DNA of 64,000 nt, from contig NZ_CP163525.1 of the NCBI RefSeq assembly GCF_041080655.1, positions 9,052,001 through 9,116,000 on the forward strand. Reading direction: 5' to 3'. The stretch's first letter is position 1. Each line of letters opens with the position of its first letter. Source of the DNA: Streptomyces sp. CG4 (GTDB lineage Bacteria > Actinomycetota > Actinomycetes > Streptomycetales > Streptomycetaceae). Of the stretch, positions 17,157-24,917 are shown piece by piece. The notes under the pieces are model-generated. The model did no database searches and was not told the DNA's origin. It saw nothing but the letters and a program-made list of their open reading frames with translations. The translations under genes and the position numbers were made by a program.

Positions 17157-17178
17157 GCGGCGGACCCCAGGAGCGGGG

Positions 17179-17445
17179 TCAGTCGCGGGAGTTGCCGAAC
17201 AGGATGCGGTATCCGATGAGCAGCACCAGGGAGCCGCCGATCGCCGCGCCCCAGGTGTAGAGGTCGAAGAAGTGCTTCTCGAACGGGCGGTGGAGGAAGT
17301 GGGCGGAGAGCCAGCCTCCGACGAAGGCGCCCGCGACGCCGATCAGGGTGGTGCCGATCAGGCCGCCCGGGTCGCGGCCGGGCAGCAGGATCTTGGCGAT
17401 GGCTCCGGCGAGCAGGCCGAGGATGATCCAGCTGATGATGCCCAC
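17179..17445 (-). CDS. GlsB/YeaQ/YmgE-family small membrane protein
   Basis: An 88-residue protein with three hydrophobic segments and the family's glycine-rich signature: MGIISWIILGLLAGAIAKIL, PGRDPGGLIGTTLIGVAGAF, VGGWLSAHFL. Members are general stress-induced membrane proteins of unknown mechanism. It is convergent with the second terD gene (22-base gap) and divergent from the third terD. A TTGCGCAA palindrome lies 70 bases upstream of its start, joined to a -10-like TAGGCT on its strand. Confidence 0.93.
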   Translation of the reverse strand: MGIISWIILGLLAGAIAKILLPGRDPGGLIGTTLIGVAGAFVGGWLSAHFLHRPFEKHFFDLYTWGAAIGGSLVLLIGYRILFGNSRD

Positions 17446-17514
17446 GGTGTTGTCCTTCAGTCGGGTCGGGATCCGCGCCGGGTGCGCCGGACGCCGACAC
17501 TGCGGTTTGCCTGT

Positions 17515-17522
17515 TTGCGCAA
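17515..17522. promoter_or_regulatory. TTGCGCAA palindrome, copy 1
   Basis: Perfect 8-bp palindrome about 70 bases upstream of the glsB-like start. On the minus strand it directly follows TAGGCT, a plausible -10 element. The same octamer recurs at 17606, 19588 and 21745. Confidence 0.45.
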
Positions 17523-17592
17523 GCCTAGGGGCTCTTGACGTGCTCCGGGCAGGGGGTCCGGCCCCTGGTGATGATCCGTAAAGGTTCTGCTA

Positions 17593-17618
17593 CATGATTA
17601 AGACATTGCGCAATCATG
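17593..17618. promoter_or_regulatory. TTGCGCAA copy 2 inside a larger inverted repeat
   Basis: CATGATT (17593-17599) and AATCATG (17612-17618) form a perfect 7-bp inverted repeat with a 12-base spacer, and TTGCGCAA occupies 17606-17613. It lies 71-96 bases upstream of the third terD start. Candidate operator. Confidence 0.5.
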
Positions 17619-17688
17619 GAACTGAGAGCGGTCAAGAGCCGTCGATCATGATGGACGCGGTAAATGTGAGCGGCTGCGGAGGACGAGG

Positions 17689-18795
17689 ATGAGTGTGTCC
17701 CTGACCAAGGGCGGCAATGTGTCGCTGAGCAAGCAGGCCCCGGGCCTGACTGCGGTGACGGTCGGGCTGGGCTGGCAGGCGAACACCGGGTACGAACCGG
17801 ACGCCGGCGCGCTCCTGTGCGACCCGTCGGGCACGGTGCTGTCCGACGAGCACTTCGTCTTCTTCAACAACCTGAGCAGTCCCGACGGTTCGGTCCGCCA
17901 CTCCGGCGGCGGCAGCGCGGTCGACGGCGACGACCAGCGGATCGAGATCGACCTGACCAGGGTCCCGGACCGGGTCGAGAAGATCGTCTTCCCGGCGGCC
18001 CTCTACGACGGCGCACGGCGTGGTCAGTCCTTCGGTCAGGTGCGGCGGGCGCACATCCGCGTCCTCGACCGGGACAGCGGCGCCGAACTGGCTCGCTACG
18101 ACCTCGCGCCCGGTGGCCTGTCGACCGAGACGGCGCTGGTCTTCGGCGAGCTGTACCGGCACGGCGCGGAGTGGAAGTTCCGCGCGATCGGGCAGGGGTA
18201 CGCCTCGGGACTCGCCGGCATCGCCACGGACTACGGCGTCTCCGTGCTGGAGGAGGCGCCCGCATCGCCGAGTCCGACACCGGGTCCGGCCCCGGTCACC
18301 ATCTCGAAGCCGACCGGCGGTGCACCTGTGCCGCCCGTCCCGCCGCAGCCGCCGGTCGCCCCGTCGGCCCCGGCTTTCACCACATCCCCGCACAACACCG
18401 GGAGTTCTCCTGTGACCTGCTTCTTCGACCCCAACCACGGCCCGGGCGTCACCACGGTGACCTGGTCCCCGCAGTGGGGCGTGCCCCGCCCCGTCCAGAC
18501 CTGCGGCGCCTGCGCACAGAGAGTGCAGACCACGCCGCCGCCGTTCTACACCCCGCCCCAGCAGGGCTATCCGCAGCCGGTGCAGCAGGGTTATCCGCAG
18601 CAGGGCTACCCGCAGCAGGGGTATGGGCAGCCGTACGGGGACCAGGACCATCACCAGCAGGGCGGCGGCCGGCGCTTCGGCACGGGCGCGCTCATCGGCG
18701 CCGGCGCGGCCGGTCTCATCGGTGGCGCGCTGCTCAACGAAGCGTTCGACGACGACGAGCCGGAGGTCGTGGTCAACAACTACTACGAGGACTGA
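17689..18795 (+). CDS. TerD-family protein with zinc-finger-like and PQQGY-repeat tail
   Basis: A 368-residue protein. A standard TerD domain (1-190: MSVSLTKGGNVSLSKQAPGL, HFVFFNNLSSPDGSVRHSGG, RGQSFGQVRRAHIRVLDRDS) is followed by a proline-rich linker (about 190-240). Next is a short cysteine region with TCFFDPNHGPG and TCGACAQRV, whose CxxC could bind zinc. A QQGYPQ-type repeat (about 285-320), a glycine-zipper stretch (GTGALIGAGAAGLIGGALLN) and an acidic end (DDDEPEVVVNNYYED) complete it. GGAGGACGAGG precedes the ATG. The tail suggests membrane association or condensate-like multivalent binding; function is inferred only. Confidence 0.93.
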   Translation: MSVSLTKGGNVSLSKQAPGLTAVTVGLGWQANTGYEPDAGALLCDPSGTVLSDEHFVFFNNLSSPDGSVRHSGGGSAVDGDDQRIEIDLTRVPDRVEKIVFPAALYDGARRGQSFGQVRRAHIRVLDRDSGAELARYDLAPGGLSTETALVFGELYRHGAEWKFRAIGQGYASGLAGIATDYGVSVLEEAPASPSPTPGPAPVTISKPTGGAPVPPVPPQPPVAPSAPAFTTSPHNTGSSPVTCFFDPNHGPGVTTVTWSPQWGVPRPVQTCGACAQRVQTTPPPFYTPPQQGYPQPVQQGYPQQGYPQQGYGQPYGDQDHHQQGGGRRFGTGALIGAGAAGLIGGALLNEAFDDDEPEVVVNNYYED

Positions 18796-18830
18796 CACTT
18801 CTCCCACGAGGATCGAGTCCCCGGCTGCGA

Positions 18831-18848
18831 GGACCGGGTCCCCGGTCC
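18831..18848. terminator. Hairpin terminator after the third terD
   Basis: GGACCGGG-TC-CCCGGTCC begins 36 bases after the terD stop. The stem is 8 bp if fully paired, or 7 bp with a tetraloop. It is followed by a directly repeated GCTGAGTCCT. Confidence 0.5.
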
Positions 18849-19000
18849 GAGAGCGCTGAGTCCTTGGTCCGGAAGGGCTGAGTCCTCGCCCGTGCTCGTG
18901 TCGCGTGCTCGCGTGCGGGCCGTCCCGCAGCCGCCCGGCCGCCTACACTGGGCGGGCGCGTGTGCGCCGGCCGTGACGAGGGCGGGGACGGGAGAAGACT

Positions 19001-19363
19001 GTGACGGAGAACGCCGTCGGCTTCGAGGATCCGCCCGCCGAGGTGCTGGCGGAGGCCGCGGCGGCGTTCGGCCTGCTCGCCTCCCCCGCGCGTCTGCATC
19101 TGATGTGGGCCCTGTCGCAGGGGGAGAGCGATGTCACGCATCTCGCCGACCGGGTCGGAGGCGCGCTGCCCGCGGTCAGCCAGCACCTGGCGAAGCTCAA
19201 GCTGGCCGGACTCGTCCGCGCCCGTCGCGAGGGCCGGCGACAGGTCTACTTCGTCGACGACCCCGACGTCATGACCCTGGTCCGGGTGATGGTGGGCCAG
19301 CTGACCGCGCGCTCGCACCACACCACCTCGCCCGTCCACAGCCTGCGCCGGACATGTGGCTGA
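19001..19363 (+). CDS. ArsR-family winged-helix regulator
   Basis: A 120-residue protein: FGLLASPARLHLMWALSQGE, SDVTHLADRVGGALPAVSQH, LAKLKLAGLVRARREGRRQV. This is the full ArsR/SmtB helix-turn-helix and wing. There is no cysteine metal site in the recognition helix (ELCVCDL-type motif absent), but there is a histidine cluster near the end (SHHTTSPVHS) that could bind a metal such as zinc or nickel. The start is GTG 19001. It has no obvious partner gene and is a candidate reader of the TTGCGCAA motif repeated nearby, which is speculation. Confidence 0.9.
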   Translation: MTENAVGFEDPPAEVLAEAAAAFGLLASPARLHLMWALSQGESDVTHLADRVGGALPAVSQHLAKLKLAGLVRARREGRRQVYFVDDPDVMTLVRVMVGQLTARSHHTTSPVHSLRRTCG

Positions 19364-19709
19364 GATCGACGCGATGTGTACTGCCGCGATGTACGGGTCC
19401 TCTTACGACCCTTGTATCCGCTTTGCCCCCATATTGAAGTGACCCATCTCCATTCTTATACCCGTTCTTATGTATGACGCGTAGACTCCCGCTTCCGTAC
19501 CGGCCTGGTCCGCACGGCAGTTCCATGTCACGCCTCACCTGTGAAGCGTGTGTGTATCTGCGCTGTTCGGGCAGCTGGTTTGCTAGATTGCGCAACTACG
19601 CAAGCAAGGTGGAGCGGCATGCTCCGCCCGCCCCGTACCTCGCCGCGCGGGCCGGGCCGTACACCCCACGGCCCGGACTGACGGGCCCGACCGTTCATGG
19701 GAGTGGGAG
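19364..19709. promoter_or_regulatory. 346-base leader with TTGCGCAA copy 3 upstream of the LCP gene
   Basis: No gene. This stretch is clearly AT-richer than its surroundings. TAGATT (19584-19589), a good -10 candidate, overlaps TTGCGCAA (19588-19595), and an ACGCAAGCAAGG run follows at once. The arrangement suggests an operator on top of the LCP promoter, about 115 bases before the start codon. Confidence 0.5.
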
Positions 19710-21416
19710 ATGAGCGACCCGTGGGACGGGCCCTCCGGCCAGGCCACGCGCAGCCGTAATGCGCGGGTGCCCGGACAGCGAGCGGCCGAGCCCGACGGGG
19801 CGCGTCCGACCGGCGGCCGGGCGGCGGCCAGAGCGGCCGCCCGCGCGCGCGGCGGCAAGCGGGCACGCCGGGCCCGTCAGGTGGGTCGCGGCCGGAAGGT
19901 GCTGAAGATCCTCGGGATCGGCCTGTCGACCATCATCGTGGTCACGGCCGGTGCCGGCTGGTGGTTCTACGAGCACCTGAACGGCAACATCCACAGCCTC
20001 TCGCTGGACGGCGAGGGCGGCAGCGAGAAGGCCGACGCCTTCGGCCGCACCCCGATCAACATCCTGGTCATGGGCTCCGACGGCCGCACCAGTGCGGCCG
20101 ACTGCAAGCTCGGCGGCGGCTGTTCGAAGACCGGCGTGCAGACCGGCAGCAACGCGGACGTGGAGATGGTGCTGCACATATCCGCCGACCGCTCCAACGC
20201 GACGGTGATGAGCATCCCGCGCGACACCATGACCAAGGTCCCGGCCTGCAAGGACAGCGAGTCGGGCCAGTCCACGTCCGGCTACTACGGTCAGATCAAC
20301 AGCGCACTGCAGTACGGCCCCGCCTGCCAGGTGGCCACCGTCCACCAGCTCACCGGCATCCCGATCGACCACTTCGTCAAGCTCGACTTCTCCGGCGTCG
20401 TGCAGATGTCCGACGCGGTCGGCGGTGTCTCCGTGTGTGTCAGCGACAACGTCTACGACACCTACTCGCACCTGAAGCTCTCCAAGGGCACCCACACCCT
20501 CAAGGGCGACGGGGCGCTGGAGTTCGTCCGCTCCCGGCACGGCTTCGGCGACGGCAGTGACCTCGGCCGTACGACGACCCAGCACATCTTCCTCAGCGCG
20601 ATGATCCGCAAGTTCAAGAGCGCGGGCACACTCATCGACCCCACCGCGGTCTACGGCCTGGCCGACGCCGCGACCAAGGCGTTGACCGTGGACGACGGTC
20701 TGGGCACGGTGAAGAAGCTGATCTCGCTCGCGTCGGACGTGAACAAGGTGCCGACGCAACGGATGACGTTCACGACGATGCAGACGGCCCCCGATCCGGG
20801 CAACAAGGAACGCCTGGTCGTGGGCCCGGGTGCCAAGACCCTCTTCGCCACCATCTCCAACGACCAGTCGCTGACCACCGGTTCCGGCCAGAAGGCCGCG
20901 GCGGCCTCGGCGACCGCGAAGGCCACCGCCCCGGCCGTACCGGCGGCGCAGATCGCCGTCACGGTCGAGAACGGCACCGCGGTCACCGGCCGTGCCTCGG
21001 ACATCGCGTCCGCGCTGACCGACCAGGGCTTCAGCTCCGCCACGACCACGGCCAACGCCCCGAGCCCCGCGACGACCACCACCCTCACCTACGGCGCCGA
21101 CCAGAAGGACGAGGCACAGACGGTGGCCAAGGCGCTCGGTCTGTCCTCCGGACACCTGAAGCAGGGCACCGGCAGGGGCCTGACCCTGGTGATCGGCGGC
21201 GACTGGCCGAGCGGCACCAGTTTCCCGGGCGGCAGTTCCGCACCGGCACCCGCCGACACCCATGCCGCGGTGTCCAACGCGCACGCCTCCACGGCCGATC
21301 AGGCCAAGACCTGCGCCAAGGTCAGCCCCTACAAGACGGTCAGCGTCAACGGCGTCTCCATGACACCGTCCGAGGCGTACGCGGCGGCGCGCGGCAAGCC
21401 CGACTCGGACGCCTGA
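19710..21416 (+). CDS. LytR-CpsA-Psr (LCP) cell-wall ligase with LytR_C domain
   Basis: A 568-residue protein. A basic cytosolic N-terminus (RAAARAAARARGGKRARRAR) and one transmembrane helix (LGIGLSTIIVVTAGAGWWFY) are followed by the LCP domain (about 95-330): INILVMGSDGR, DVEMVLHISADRSNATVMSI, PRDTMT, LTGIPIDHFVKLDFSGVVQM, LEFVRSRHGFGDGSDLGRTT. The conserved Asp/Arg residues for pyrophosphate-lipid binding are present. A C-terminal LytR_C module (about 405-490) and a Ser/Ala-rich tail follow. LCP enzymes attach teichoic-acid-like or other glycopolymers to peptidoglycan outside the membrane. It is monocistronic. Confidence 0.94.
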   Translation: MSDPWDGPSGQATRSRNARVPGQRAAEPDGARPTGGRAAARAAARARGGKRARRARQVGRGRKVLKILGIGLSTIIVVTAGAGWWFYEHLNGNIHSLSLDGEGGSEKADAFGRTPINILVMGSDGRTSAADCKLGGGCSKTGVQTGSNADVEMVLHISADRSNATVMSIPRDTMTKVPACKDSESGQSTSGYYGQINSALQYGPACQVATVHQLTGIPIDHFVKLDFSGVVQMSDAVGGVSVCVSDNVYDTYSHLKLSKGTHTLKGDGALEFVRSRHGFGDGSDLGRTTTQHIFLSAMIRKFKSAGTLIDPTAVYGLADAATKALTVDDGLGTVKKLISLASDVNKVPTQRMTFTTMQTAPDPGNKERLVVGPGAKTLFATISNDQSLTTGSGQKAAAASATAKATAPAVPAAQIAVTVENGTAVTGRASDIASALTDQGFSSATTTANAPSPATTTTLTYGADQKDEAQTVAKALGLSSGHLKQGTGRGLTLVIGGDWPSGTSFPGGSSAPAPADTHAAVSNAHASTADQAKTCAKVSPYKTVSVNGVSMTPSEAYAAARGKPDSDA

Positions 21417-21493
21417 CCGGCGGCGAGGGACCTGGCGCACCGGTGGCACAGCGGGAGCGGCGGGCGGCGCGGCCGCGTGCCGCTCCCGGCCGG

Positions 21494-21727
21494 TCAGGGG
21501 CTGGCGATGTCGAAGCCGTAGCGCAGGGGCTCGGTGGTGATGGTGTAGTCCCTGCGGTACAGGTACACCGCCTCGGCGCGCACGCCGCCGGGCGGTGCGG
21601 CCTCGATGCGGCAGGGGTACGTCACCTGGATCACGCGCGGCCGGTCGGAGACCTTCATCCGCAGCCCGTCCGCCGGCCCTCCGTCGAGCACGGCGGTCTC
21701 CCAGCCCTTCACTTCGGTAGTCTCCAC
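21494..21727 (-). CDS. Small uncharacterised protein
   Basis: A 77-residue protein, unrecognised. It reads VETTEVKGWETAVLDGGPAD then GLRMKVSDRPRVIQVTYPCR, and ends EPLRYGFDIASP, a compact beta-rich sequence like small hypothetical proteins common in Streptomyces. Two starts are possible. GTG 21727 would be leaderless, with TAAACT as -10 seven bases upstream. GTG 21712 has GGAG nine bases before it and gives 72 residues. No function can be given. Confidence 0.65.
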   Translation of the reverse strand: METTEVKGWETAVLDGGPADGLRMKVSDRPRVIQVTYPCRIEAAPPGGVRAEAVYLYRRDYTITTEPLRYGFDIASP

Positions 21728-21744
21728 AGCCGACAGTTTAAGGG

Positions 21745-21752
21745 TTGCGCAA
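21745..21752. promoter_or_regulatory. TTGCGCAA palindrome, copy 4
   Basis: It lies in the likely promoter spacer of the small gene ending at 21494, just upstream (on the minus strand) of the -10-like TAAACT at 21740-21735. A repressor bound here would block that promoter. Confidence 0.4.
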
Positions 21753-21801
21753 ATATTCGAAACGGTGAGCCGGGTCACGGGTACGTCCGGCGTGCCGCCC
21801 G

Positions 21802-22377
21802 TCAGTCGACCCGGCGGGACATGAAGAGTGCCCGCTCGCCCGCCGACTCCGTGCCGTCGTAGAGCGTGGTGTCCAGTCCGCAGAAGGCGAAGCCCATGCG
21901 CAGATAGGCGCGGACGGCGGGAGCGTTGATGTTGCTGACCTCCAGCCACACATGAACCGCCCCGCACTCCCGCGCGAAGTCGAAGGCGTGCCGCATCAGG
22001 GCCGATCCGATACCCCTGCCGCGCCACCGCGGTGCCACCTCGACGTCGCGGATGGTCACGCGCGCGTTCCAGGGCGCGAAGGAGGCCTGGAGGAAACCGC
22101 ACAGTTCGTCGCCGGCGACGGCGACCACCGTCCGCGTCGGCTCCGCATCGCCGTCGTCGTCATCGGGCTCATCCGGGAAGGTCTTGTGGAGGGGTACGTC
22201 CAGCGCGGTCTCCCGGATCGCGAACACCCCGTCCGCGGCGGTCACTTCGAACACCGAGTCCGTGGTGAAGGACCCGTCGATCTCCGCCATGGCCGCGAAG
22301 TCCTCGGCCCGTGCGGGCCGGTAGGCGACGGGCCCGGCCTCGCCGGAAACCATCGCGTCGTCTCCAGTCGTCCTCAT
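21802..22377 (-). CDS. GNAT-family N-acetyltransferase
   Basis: A 191-residue protein with the GNAT acetyl-CoA loop APRWRGRGIGSALMRHAFDF and C-terminal beta strands (VWLEVSNINAPAVRAYLRMG, FCGLDTTLYDG). The pattern and the CG-D-TLY stretch recall streptothricin acetyltransferase-type enzymes, but identity of the acceptor cannot be settled. TAGGGT lies six bases before ATG 22377, fitting a leaderless transcript; a second ATG eight codons in (MVSGEAG) is the alternative start. Confidence 0.9.
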   Translation of the reverse strand: MRTTGDDAMVSGEAGPVAYRPARAEDFAAMAEIDGSFTTDSVFEVTAADGVFAIRETALDVPLHKTFPDEPDDDDGDAEPTRTVVAVAGDELCGFLQASFAPWNARVTIRDVEVAPRWRGRGIGSALMRHAFDFARECGAVHVWLEVSNINAPAVRAYLRMGFAFCGLDTTLYDGTESAGERALFMSRRVD

Positions 22378-22517
22378 GGCCCGACCCTACAAAGAGTGCA
22401 GGCCGAACGAGGAACTGAGCGTGTGCGCACGGCACTTGAGGCCGTCACACCTCGACGGCACGGAACCGTTGCCCGGCACGGGGGACGTCCCCGCCGAGTC
22501 CCGCAGCCGGCGTCGGA

Positions 22518-23387
22518 CTACGCGGGCCGCTGGGAGGCCGCGGCCTCGGGACGCAGATCGGACAGGGTGAGCAGGTGGGCCGGGGGTTCGGGCAGGGCGA
22601 TGCGTGAGGTCACCTCCTGCTCGGGGCCGACATGGAGCAGCTCGCCGGGCGCCATGAGCTGCCAGTGCGGGCTCTCGTCCATGCGCTCGCTGGCCACGAC
22701 GACGGACGGAGCATCGCCCAGATGCGCTGAGCGCACCCGCAGACGTCCGCCCCGGCCGGTGTGGTCCAGATGCCGCGATCCCTCGTGGCCTCCGGCCGGG
22801 CGCCGCAGGACGTACAGCTCATGGGTGTCGGGATAGCGCAGGGCCCACAGTTCCCGCGCGGTGACGAGGACGATGTTCAGGGCGTACAGGGGCAGATGGG
22901 CGGCGACCCAGCGTGCGGCGGCACCGATGCCGGCCGACACGTCCCCGCCGTGCGCCGCGGTCTCCCGCGTCACCAGGGCGAAGAAGCGCTCGGAGTCGGT
23001 GTCGCCGTGCACGAGCGAGCGGTCCGTGCCCAGATGGCGGTCGAGTGCGTCGAGCCCCTCGATCACGCCGTTGTGCGCGAACAGCCGCCCCTGCTGCTCG
23101 AAGGGGTGCGTGTTGCGCAGGTCCAGCCCGCCGGTGGAGGCGTACCGGATGTGTGCGAGGAAGGTGGCCGACTCCACCTCGCGGGCCTCCTGGGCGAACG
23201 CGCGGTCCTCGTAGGCGGCGATCGGTGCCTTGTGCACCTCCGCGGTGCCGTCCGCGTCGAAGTACCCGAGTCCGGTGCCGTCGGGTTCGCGGTGACTCTG
23301 GGCGCTGAGGCTGTCGGGGGCGTCCAGCAGCCAGAACGTGGCGTGCGTGCGGAGCGGGGAGCTGATCAGCCCGAACAGCCGGCACAC
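22518..23387 (-). CDS. Class II glutamine amidotransferase
   Basis: A 289-residue protein starting MCRLFGLISS, where Cys2 is the nucleophile of Ntn-type glutaminases. It has the family blocks SHREPDGTGLGYFD, FLAHIRYASTGGLDLRNTHP, FAHNGVIEGLDALD and GDTDSERFFALV. EgtC of ergothioneine synthesis belongs to this family, but no other egt genes are near, so this is a stand-alone homologue of unknown substrate. It may be the first gene of a leftward unit. Confidence 0.9.
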   Translation of the reverse strand: MCRLFGLISSPLRTHATFWLLDAPDSLSAQSHREPDGTGLGYFDADGTAEVHKAPIAAYEDRAFAQEAREVESATFLAHIRYASTGGLDLRNTHPFEQQGRLFAHNGVIEGLDALDRHLGTDRSLVHGDTDSERFFALVTRETAAHGGDVSAGIGAAARWVAAHLPLYALNIVLVTARELWALRYPDTHELYVLRRPAGGHEGSRHLDHTGRGGRLRVRSAHLGDAPSVVVASERMDESPHWQLMAPGELLHVGPEQEVTSRIALPEPPAHLLTLSDLRPEAAASQRPA

Positions 23388-23546
23388 GGCAACCTCCTCG
23401 TCACCCGTCTTGCGTTCGGGCCCCGACCCCGGACGCCCGGACGACCATCGTCCCGCGCGCCGGCCGTTCCCGCACCCGGCGGCACCGATGGCATTCGGTC
23501 GCGCACCGGCGGCGGGGTACGGCAGTCGGCCCCGCCGCGGACCTCC

Positions 23547-24461
23547 TCAACCGGCCGGTCGCAGCACCGAGTCGAGTGCCCCGTCGATCGTCGAGTGGGT
23601 GAAAGCGAACCCGGCCTTGTGCAGGGCGGCCGGTACGACGCGTGCGCTGCAGGTGACGCTCGCGGCGAACCCGCCGAGCGCCGCGCGCAGGGCGAAGGCG
23701 GGTACGGCGGCGAACGCCGGGCGGTGCAGGGCACGGCCGAGTGCCCGGGTCACCTCGCGGTTGGTGAGCGGCTCGGGGGCCGTGAAGTTGACGGGCCCGG
23801 AGAGTTCCTCGGCGTCGAGGGCGAAGCGCAGGGCCGCGATGTGGTCCGTCAGCGAGATGAACGGCCAGTACTGGTCGCCGGAGCCGAGCCGGCCGCCCAG
23901 ACCGAGACGGAACAGCGGGAACAGACGCCCGAAGGCGCCGCCCTCGGCGGACACGACCAGTCCGGTGCGCGGGTGCACCACGCGGATGCCGGCCTGCCGG
24001 GCCGGGTCGGCCGCCGCCTCCCAGCCGACACAGACGCGGGACAGGAAGTCGTGCCCGGGGGACTCGCTCTCGTCGACGGTCCGTTCGCCGGTGTCGCCGT
24101 AGTAGCCGGTCGCCGACGCGGACACCAGGACCCGCGGCGGGGCGGCCGAAGCGGCGCAGGCCCGCGCGATGGTGTCGGTGCCCCGTACCCGGCTGTCGTG
24201 GATCTCCTGCTTGTAGGCGGCGGTCCACCGCTGGTCGCCGACTCCCGCACCGGCCAGATGCACGACCGCGTCTACGCCGTCCAGCGCGCCCGGCTCGACC
24301 CGGCCCGCGACCGGATCCCAGTGCGCGGACGCGCCGGCGTCCCCAGAGGCGGCGGCGGAGCGGTCGCGGACGAGCCGGACCACCTGGTGGCCGTCCGCGA
24401 GGAGTGAGCGGGTGAGGGCGGAGCCGATGAGTCCGGTGGACCCGGTGATCGCGACGCGCAT
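23547..24461 (-). CDS. TIGR01777-family SDR oxidoreductase (first copy)
   Basis: A 304-residue protein with the extended-SDR nucleotide motif MRVAITGSTGLIGSALTRSL, the NLAG-like VVHLAGAGVG, SASATGYYGDTGERTVDE and the C-terminal DUF1731 region (ALHRPAFAAVPAFALRAALG). GGAGG sits five bases before ATG 24461. Substrate unknown; relatives (SulA/YfcH type) are NAD(P)-dependent epimerase-like enzymes. A perfect 22-bp palindrome lies 27 bases upstream. The window has a second member at 36856-37842. Confidence 0.92.
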   Translation of the reverse strand: MRVAITGSTGLIGSALTRSLLADGHQVVRLVRDRSAAASGDAGASAHWDPVAGRVEPGALDGVDAVVHLAGAGVGDQRWTAAYKQEIHDSRVRGTDTIARACAASAAPPRVLVSASATGYYGDTGERTVDESESPGHDFLSRVCVGWEAAADPARQAGIRVVHPRTGLVVSAEGGAFGRLFPLFRLGLGGRLGSGDQYWPFISLTDHIAALRFALDAEELSGPVNFTAPEPLTNREVTRALGRALHRPAFAAVPAFALRAALGGFAASVTCSARVVPAALHKAGFAFTHSTIDGALDSVLRPAG

Positions 24462-24487
24462 GGCGTCCTCCCGAAGAGCTTCGTGTC

Positions 24488-24509
24488 CGTGATTCAAATT
24501 TGAATCACG
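24488..24509. promoter_or_regulatory. Perfect 22-bp palindrome upstream of the TIGR01777 gene
   Basis: Half-site CGTGATTCAAA followed by its exact complement, positions 24488-24509, with no mismatch. Its AT-rich core contrasts with the genome. It is a strong candidate for a dimeric regulator site controlling the leftward SDR gene and perhaps the rightward copper genes. No CsoR-like GTACCCC site is seen here. Confidence 0.65.
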
Positions 24510-24686
24510 CGCGCACGATACACGGGGTGCTTGTAAGTTCAAGTAAAGGGCTCGTGTTTGACGGTGTTCGTCCCGTGACCGGAGCCACAGGCGCCGCCCG
24601 GAACTCGCCCGCTCTTCGGCCCGACTCCTGAATCGTCGCGGCGCCAACCGGCCGCCGCCGTACGACAGGACCTGGAGACGCGGTTG

Positions 24687-24917
24687 ATGGACGAGTCCCG
24701 GCAATCCGCCTCGGGCGCGGGATCGGTGTGGCGGAAGGCCGCACCACCGCCCGCCCTGTGCGGCTTCCTCCTGCTGCTGGCGCTGATGTTCACGGTGGCC
24801 TACGCCGTCGGCGCGGCCGCCGGACCCGTCGCCCCCGGCATGCACGGCACGAGCCCCGGCCGAGCGGGCGACGGCGGCATGGACATGGGCGGGATGCATG
24901 GGGGAGGCGGCCGATGA
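24687..24917 (+). CDS. Small Met/His-rich membrane protein of the copper operon
   Basis: A 76-residue protein with one helix (ALCGFLLLLALMFTVAYAVG) followed by an outside tail rich in Gly, Met and His: PGMHGTSPGRAGDGGMDMGG then MHGGGGR. Such Met-rich tails bind Cu(I). Its stop overlaps the CopA start by four bases (ATGA), so the two are coupled. ATG 24687 has GGAG nine bases upstream. It probably works at the outer face next to the CopA exit; this is inference. Confidence 0.75.
   Translation: MDESRQSASGAGSVWRKAAPPPALCGFLLLLALMFTVAYAVGAAAGPVAPGMHGTSPGRAGDGGMDMGGMHGGGGR

Noticed and set aside
21802..22377. Streptothricin acetyltransferase as a firm name
   Set aside because: Only general GNAT motifs and a short C-terminal likeness are visible; no other resistance or biosynthesis genes are near.
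22761..24407. A 548-codon plus-strand frame over the amidotransferase and SDR genes
   Set aside because: Antisense shadow without domain, start site or ribosome site.
24462..24686. A CsoR operator upstream of the copper unit
   Set aside because: No GTACCCC-like inverted repeat was found; the only strong symmetry is the TTCAAATTTGAA-core palindrome, which is not CsoR-like.
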